Below, piece by piece: positions 59,535 through 64,000 of a stretch of DNA of 64,000 bases. Source of the stretch: Pseudomonas alliivorans (GTDB lineage: Bacteria > Pseudomonadota > Gammaproteobacteria > Pseudomonadales > Pseudomonadaceae). Location: NCBI RefSeq assembly GCF_017826695.1, contig NZ_JAFFZW010000002.1, positions 186,001 through 250,000 on the forward strand. Direction: 5' to 3'. The position numbers and the translations under genes were made by a program. Numbering within the stretch: the stretch's first letter is position 1; every line of letters begins with the position of its first letter. Under the pieces are notes generated by a model. It saw only the letters and a program-made list of their open reading frames with translations, was not told where the DNA came from and made no database searches.

Positions 59535-59853
59535 GGCTTCAGCCTCCTTGTTGGCCTGTTGACTTTCGTTCGACTGCCACGCTTTACCGATGATTCAATC
59601 CAATCGCAGCTCCGCCGTGGCCTGTGGGCAGATCGCCTGTCGAGGTTCAGTTGTTTATCGCTGCGCGATGCGCTGAGGCGTTGTCGACCTGCGCTCAAAA
59701 CCTTTGAACTTTAGTCACGCATCCCGCTCGGAACCTAAGCAGCCGAATCGGGCGAGTTGTCAGCGCAGGGGGGATTTGTGCTGCCGTATCGTTAATTTTT
59801 CAATTGCATGGAATGCACAGGAGCGTCCCTGGGGCGTGAAGGAGTGATGCTCG
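59535..59853. other. Divergent promoter region upstream of glgE
   Basis: A 319-base gap between the divergent proline-rich gene and glgE. It contains the AlgU-like promoter described separately and an AGGAG-like sequence before the glgE ATG (AAGGAGTGATGCTCG). No other gene was seen. Confidence 0.6.
59706..59732 (+). promoter_or_regulatory. AlgU (sigma-22)-like promoter upstream of glgE
   Basis: GAACTT (59706-59711) is followed after 16 bases by TCGGA (59728-59732). The AlgU consensus is GAACTT-N16/17-TCtGA or TCaAA; the -35 is perfect and the -10 matches four of five. It lies about 120 bases upstream of the glgE start. Control by the envelope/osmotic stress sigma factor would suit trehalose metabolism. 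Confidence 0.55.
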
Positions 59854-61875
59854 ATGAATGAACAGCCATACGGTCCGGATTCCCTGACCTCAGAAGTGCC
59901 GCACCCAAGTCGTCCTTTGTCATTGACCCAAGCCCTGCAGTTGCCCCGCATCGTGATTGAAGACACGTTGCCGGTGATCGATGGCGGGCTGTTTGCGGCC
60001 AAAGGAATCGTCGGCCAGCCGGTGACCGTCACCAGCAAGGTCTACGCAGACGGTCACGACAAGATGGCCGTCAATATTGTCTGGCGCGCTGCGGACGAAG
60101 AACACTGGCACAGTGCACCGATGCGCGAACTGGGTAATGACAGCTGGACCGGCGAATTCACGCCGACGTCCGTGGCCCGCTATATCTTTCGCCTTGAAGC
60201 CTGGATCGACCAGTTCGGCAGCTACCGCTACGAGCTGGAGAAGAAGTTTGGTGCCGGCGTGCCCATCGAGCTGGAGCTGGAGGAAGGTCGCATTCACCTC
60301 GTCCACGCAGCAGAGCGCAGTCAGGATGAGCAGCGTCATGCCATCGAGAGCGTGTTGCAGCGACTGGGCGAGTCGAACAGTGACGAGAAGGTCGCCCTGT
60401 TGCTTCACAGCGAAACCGCGGCGCTGATGAAACAGGCTGACAATCGTGCATTTCTGAGCCGTAGTGCAGAGTTCCCGCTCGACATCGAGCGTGAGCTGGC
60501 GCAGTTCGCCAGCTGGTACGAACTGTTCCCGCGCTCGATCACTGACGACAAGGCCCGTCATGGCACGTTCAACGACGTGCATTCGCGCCTGCCGATGATT
60601 CGTGACATGGGCTTTGACGTTCTTTATTTCCCACCGATTCATCCGATTGGCCGAGCACACCGCAAGGGCCCGAACAACTCCCTGACCGCGGGTCCCGATG
60701 ATCCGGGCAGCCCTTACGCCATCGGCAGTGAGGACGGCGGTCACGAGGCGATCCACCCGCAGCTTGGCAGCCGTGAAGACTTTCGTCGTCTGGTGGCCGC
60801 TGCAGCGGATCACGGGCTGGAAATCGCTCTGGACTTCGCCATTCAGTGCTCTCAGGATCACCCGTGGCTCAAGCAGCATCCTGGCTGGTTCTCGTGGCGC
60901 CCCGACGGCACCATCCGTTACGCGGAAAACCCGCCGAAGAAATATCAGGACATCGTCAACGTCGACTTTTACGCACCGGATGCGATTCCCGGCCTGTGGC
61001 TGGAATTGCGCGACATCGTGCTGGGTTGGGTCGAGGAGGGCGTGAAGATCTTCCGCGTCGACAATCCACACACCAAGCCATTGCCGTTCTGGCAATGGAT
61101 GATCGGTGAAGTGCGCAATCAGCATCCTGACGTGATGTTCCTGGCGGAAGCCTTCACCAAGCCCGCAATGATGGCTCGCCTTGGCAAGGTAGGGTATTCG
61201 CAGAGCTATACCTATTTCACCTGGCGCAACACCAAGGCCGAGCTGTCCGAGTACTTCACGCAGTTGAACGAGGTGCCGTGGCGCGATTGCTACCGGCCGA
61301 ACTTTTTCGTCAACACGCCGGACATCAATCCGCGATTCCTGCACGAGTCCGGGCGGCCGGGGTTTCTGATCCGCGCGGCACTGGCAACCATGGGTTCGGG
61401 ATTGTGGGGCATGTATTCGGGGTTCGAGCTGTGCGAAGCGGCGCCTATTCCTGGCAAGGAAGAATACCTGGACTCCGAGAAGTACGAGATTCGGGTCCGC
61501 GACTTTACGGCGCCGGGCAACATTATCGCCGAAATTGCCCAACTCAACCGCATCCGCCGCCAGAACCCAGCGTTGCAGACTCATCTGGGTCTGAAGCTGT
61601 TGAACGCTTGGAACGACAACATTCTGTATTTCGGCAAACGTTCTGCGGATGGCAGCAACTTTGTGCTGGTCGCGGTCAACCTCGACCCTCATAACGTTCA
61701 GGAAGCGAACTTCGAATTGCCGCTTTGGGAAATGGGCTTGCCAGACGATGCAGTGACGTCCGGTGAGGATTTGATGACCGGGCACCGTTGGAACTGGTAC
61801 GGCAAGGTGCAGTGGATGCGCATTGACCCGTCGTATCAACCTTTCGGTATCTGGCGTATCCAGGTCGCACAGTAA
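59854..61875 (+). CDS. glgE: Alpha-1,4-glucan:maltose-1-phosphate maltosyltransferase
   Basis: A 673-residue GH13_3 enzyme. An N-terminal beta-sandwich dimer domain (about 30-130) precedes the catalytic barrel. The predicted nucleophile Asp403 lies in FRVDNPHTKP and the acid/base Glu432 in FLAEAF, 29 residues apart as in characterised GlgE. It extends alpha-1,4-glucan using maltose 1-phosphate. The ATG at 59854 has GGAG upstream. The downstream treS-maltokinase gene supplies the donor from trehalose; a glgB branching enzyme is expected beyond the window. Confidence 0.95.
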   Translation: MNEQPYGPDSLTSEVPHPSRPLSLTQALQLPRIVIEDTLPVIDGGLFAAKGIVGQPVTVTSKVYADGHDKMAVNIVWRAADEEHWHSAPMRELGNDSWTGEFTPTSVARYIFRLEAWIDQFGSYRYELEKKFGAGVPIELELEEGRIHLVHAAERSQDEQRHAIESVLQRLGESNSDEKVALLLHSETAALMKQADNRAFLSRSAEFPLDIERELAQFASWYELFPRSITDDKARHGTFNDVHSRLPMIRDMGFDVLYFPPIHPIGRAHRKGPNNSLTAGPDDPGSPYAIGSEDGGHEAIHPQLGSREDFRRLVAAAADHGLEIALDFAIQCSQDHPWLKQHPGWFSWRPDGTIRYAENPPKKYQDIVNVDFYAPDAIPGLWLELRDIVLGWVEEGVKIFRVDNPHTKPLPFWQWMIGEVRNQHPDVMFLAEAFTKPAMMARLGKVGYSQSYTYFTWRNTKAELSEYFTQLNEVPWRDCYRPNFFVNTPDINPRFLHESGRPGFLIRAALATMGSGLWGMYSGFELCEAAPIPGKEEYLDSEKYEIRVRDFTAPGNIIAEIAQLNRIRRQNPALQTHLGLKLLNAWNDNILYFGKRSADGSNFVLVAVNLDPHNVQEANFELPLWEMGLPDDAVTSGEDLMTGHRWNWYGKVQWMRIDPSYQPFGIWRIQVAQ

Positions 61876-61893
61876 AACTGCAAGGAGTCAGCC

Positions 61894-64000
61894 ATGGCAA
61901 AAAAGCCCGATGACGCGGCATTCATCAAAGATCCGCTCTGGTACAAGGATGCGGTGATTTACCAGGTGCATGTGAAATCGTTTTACGACTCCAATAACGA
62001 TGGGATCGGCGATTTCGCAGGCCTGATCGACAAGCTCGACTACATTGCCGAGCTTGGGGTCAACACGATCTGGCTGTTGCCGTTCTACCCATCGCCGCGT
62101 CGGGACGATGGCTATGACATTTCAGAGTACCGCGACGTGCACAGCGACTACGGCACGATGGCGGACGCCAGGCGATTCATCGCTCAGGCCCACAAGCGCG
62201 GCTTGCGGGTCATCACCGAGCTGGTCATCAACCACACCTCGGATCAGCATCCCTGGTTCCAGAAGGCCCGGCACGCCAAACGCGGCTCCAAGGCACGTGA
62301 CTTCTACGTGTGGTCGGACACCGATCAGAAGTACGACGGCACGCGCATCATCTTTCTCGACACCGAGAAGTCCAACTGGACCTGGGATCCGGTGGCAGAG
62401 CAATATTTCTGGCACCGCTTCTATTCGCACCAGCCGGATCTGAATTTCGATAATCCGGCGGTGATGAACGCGGTGCTCGAGGTCATGCGTTTCTGGCTGG
62501 ACATGGGCATCGATGGCCTGCGTCTGGACGCGATTCCCTACCTGATCGAGCGCGATGGCACCAACAACGAGAACCTGCCGGAGACCCATCAGGTTCTCAA
62601 GCGGATCCGGGCCGAAATCGACGCCAATTACCCGGACCGCATGCTGCTGGCGGAAGCCAATCAATGGCCGGAAGACACTCAGCTGTACTTCGGTGACAGC
62701 AAAGGCCCTGACGGCGATGAGTGCCACATGGCGTTTCACTTCCCGTTGATGCCGCGCATGTACATGGCGCTGGCGCAGGAAGACCGTTTCCCGATTACCG
62801 ACATTCTGCGCCAGACCCCGGAAATTCCGGAGAACTGCCAGTGGGCAATTTTCCTGCGCAACCACGATGAACTGACCCTTGAAATGGTCACGGATCGTGA
62901 GCGTGACTATTTGTGGAATTACTACGCTGCGGATCGTCGTGCGCGGATCAACCTCGGCATCCGACGTCGTCTTGCGCCGCTGGTAGAGCGTGATCGTCGC
63001 CGGGTCGAGTTGCTGAACAGCATGCTGTTATCCATGCCCGGTACACCCACGCTGTATTACGGCGATGAGATCGGCATGGGTGACAACATCTATCTCGGCG
63101 ACCGGGATGGCGTGCGCACACCCATGCAATGGTCCATCGACCGCAACGGCGGGTTCTCGCGCGCCGATCCGGCCAGCCTTGTGTTGCCGCCGATCATGGA
63201 CCCGATGTACGGCTTTCAGTCGGTCAACGTCGAAAGTCAGGAGCGGGATCCGCATTCGCTGCTTAACTGGAACCGCCGCATGTTGGCCGTGCGTAAGCAA
63301 CAGAAGGCGTTCGGACGTGGCACGCTCAAGATGCTGTCGCCGTCCAATCGCAGGATTCTCGCGTACATCCGTGAATACACAGGACCTGATGGCCATAGCG
63401 AAATCGTGTTGTGCGTGGCCAACGTTTCCAGCGCAGCCCAGGCCGCAGAACTCGAACTGTCGGCCTACGCCGGCACCGTTCCTGTCGAGATGCTGGGTGG
63501 CAGCGCATTCCCGCCGATTGGCCAGTTGAGCTACCTGCTCACGCTGCCGCCCTACGGTTTTTACTGGTTTCTACTGGCTTCGGAGAATCAAATGCCCAGT
63601 TGGCACGTCGAACCGGCACAAAGCATGCCGGACTTCCCGACCCTGGTGCTCAAGAAGCGTCTGGAGGAGCTGCTCGACGAGCCGCTCCGCAGCACCATGG
63701 AAAACACTTCACTGGCGGTCTACCTGCCCAAGCGACGCTGGTTCGCAGGCAAGGACAAGCCCATCGAGCGTGTCAACATCGCCTATGCGGTTCGCTTCGG
63801 CGACCCGGCGCACCCGGTCCTGCTCAACGAGATCGAGGTCACCGCAGGCGAGCAGACCGAGCGTTATCAACTCCCATTCGGCCTGTTGGCGGAAGAGGAA
63901 ATCAACAGCGCGCTGCCTCAGCAATTGGCGCTGGCCAGAGTGCGCCGTGGCCGTCAGGTGGGGTTGATCACCGACGCCTTCACGCTGGAAACCTTCATCC
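61894..64000 (+). CDS. treS: Trehalose synthase-maltokinase fusion, 3' truncated by the window
   Basis: The frame is open from ATG 61894 (AAGGAG ten bases upstream) to the window end; 702 residues are visible. The GH13_16 trehalose synthase domain has the nucleophile Asp212 in GLRLDAIPYL and acid/base Glu254 in LLAEANQWP (42 residues apart, as in TreS). After residue 565 a maltokinase N-terminal cap begins (LAVYLPKRRWFAGKDK). The fusion converts trehalose to maltose, then phosphorylates it to maltose 1-phosphate for GlgE. It lies 18 bases after glgE. Confidence 0.93.
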   Translation, partial: MAKKPDDAAFIKDPLWYKDAVIYQVHVKSFYDSNNDGIGDFAGLIDKLDYIAELGVNTIWLLPFYPSPRRDDGYDISEYRDVHSDYGTMADARRFIAQAHKRGLRVITELVINHTSDQHPWFQKARHAKRGSKARDFYVWSDTDQKYDGTRIIFLDTEKSNWTWDPVAEQYFWHRFYSHQPDLNFDNPAVMNAVLEVMRFWLDMGIDGLRLDAIPYLIERDGTNNENLPETHQVLKRIRAEIDANYPDRMLLAEANQWPEDTQLYFGDSKGPDGDECHMAFHFPLMPRMYMALAQEDRFPITDILRQTPEIPENCQWAIFLRNHDELTLEMVTDRERDYLWNYYAADRRARINLGIRRRLAPLVERDRRRVELLNSMLLSMPGTPTLYYGDEIGMGDNIYLGDRDGVRTPMQWSIDRNGGFSRADPASLVLPPIMDPMYGFQSVNVESQERDPHSLLNWNRRMLAVRKQQKAFGRGTLKMLSPSNRRILAYIREYTGPDGHSEIVLCVANVSSAAQAAELELSAYAGTVPVEMLGGSAFPPIGQLSYLLTLPPYGFYWFLLASENQMPSWHVEPAQSMPDFPTLVLKKRLEELLDEPLRSTMENTSLAVYLPKRRWFAGKDKPIERVNIAYAVRFGDPAHPVLLNEIEVTAGEQTERYQLPFGLLAEEEINSALPQQLALARVRRGRQVGLITDAFTLETFI

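Noticed and set aside
59920..61839. Minus-strand open frame of 639 codons opposite glgE
   Set aside because: Antisense shadow; GlgE catalytic residues are in place on the plus strand.

Overview
The window looks like a chromosomal segment of a fluorescent pseudomonad, most likely the Pseudomonas syringae group. This rests on gene content, on G+C-rich codon use with long antisense shadow frames, and on gene neighbourhoods typical of Pseudomonas (sohB, a DUF934 gene and cysI; metH; cti; liu genes; the glgE and treS-maltokinase pair). No rRNA, tRNA, CRISPR array, prophage, integrase or transposase was recognised. The species call is an inference from pattern recognition, not from a database search.

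Region 1 (1-7971) is a dense signalling island. It holds the tail of a hybrid histidine kinase with three receiver domains, a CheR methyltransferase, a stand-alone CheB methylesterase, a receiver-kinase, a single-domain receiver, and, on the opposite strand, a receiver/PAS/kinase/receiver hybrid overlapping a double-domain KaiC-like ATPase. Reading frames overlap within each strand. There is no KaiA or KaiB, no chemoreceptor and no CheW or CheA.

Region 2 (8159-20546) is metabolic and housekeeping: a dienoyl-CoA isomerase-like crotonase, NudC, a TauE/SafE exporter, a Gfo/Idh/MocA oxidoreductase, and a minus-strand group with an SDR, an APH-type kinase, an SCP2 protein and a histidine phosphatase. 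SohB, DUF934-CysI, a 37-residue membrane protein, an orphan periplasmic sugar-binding-like protein and a DUF2970 protein follow.

Region 3 (20651-28740) has cobalamin-dependent MetH, the periplasmic haem-containing cis/trans fatty acid isomerase Cti, a membrane acyltransferase and the Fe-S carrier NfuA.

Region 4 (28796-36419) is the leucine/isovalerate catabolic system: liuA, liuB, liuC and liuD in one unit and liuR-liuE in a second. A gap of about 700 bp separates them. Each unit is headed by a near-identical palindrome, the probable LiuR operator. The gap holds an AT-rich stretch and a small lysine-rich reading frame with a dnaX-like slippery heptamer.

Region 5 (36580-49202) has a LysR regulator divergent from an acyl-CoA dehydrogenase of ACAD10/11 type, a PstS-like/OmpA fusion, XthA, a GNAT enzyme, the outer-membrane assembly pair TamA-TamB, another LysR regulator and thiol peroxidase Tpx.

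Region 6 (49352-58348) is a four-gene RND efflux operon (MdtA-, MdtB- and MdtC-like plus an outer-membrane lipoprotein channel) in which every junction overlaps by four bases. An SDR gene and a 57-residue, 40% proline, strongly acidic small protein follow.

Region 7 (59706-64000) opens an alpha-glucan/trehalose cassette: glgE, then a treS-maltokinase fusion cut by the window edge. A sequence matching the AlgU (extracytoplasmic stress sigma factor) promoter pattern precedes glgE.
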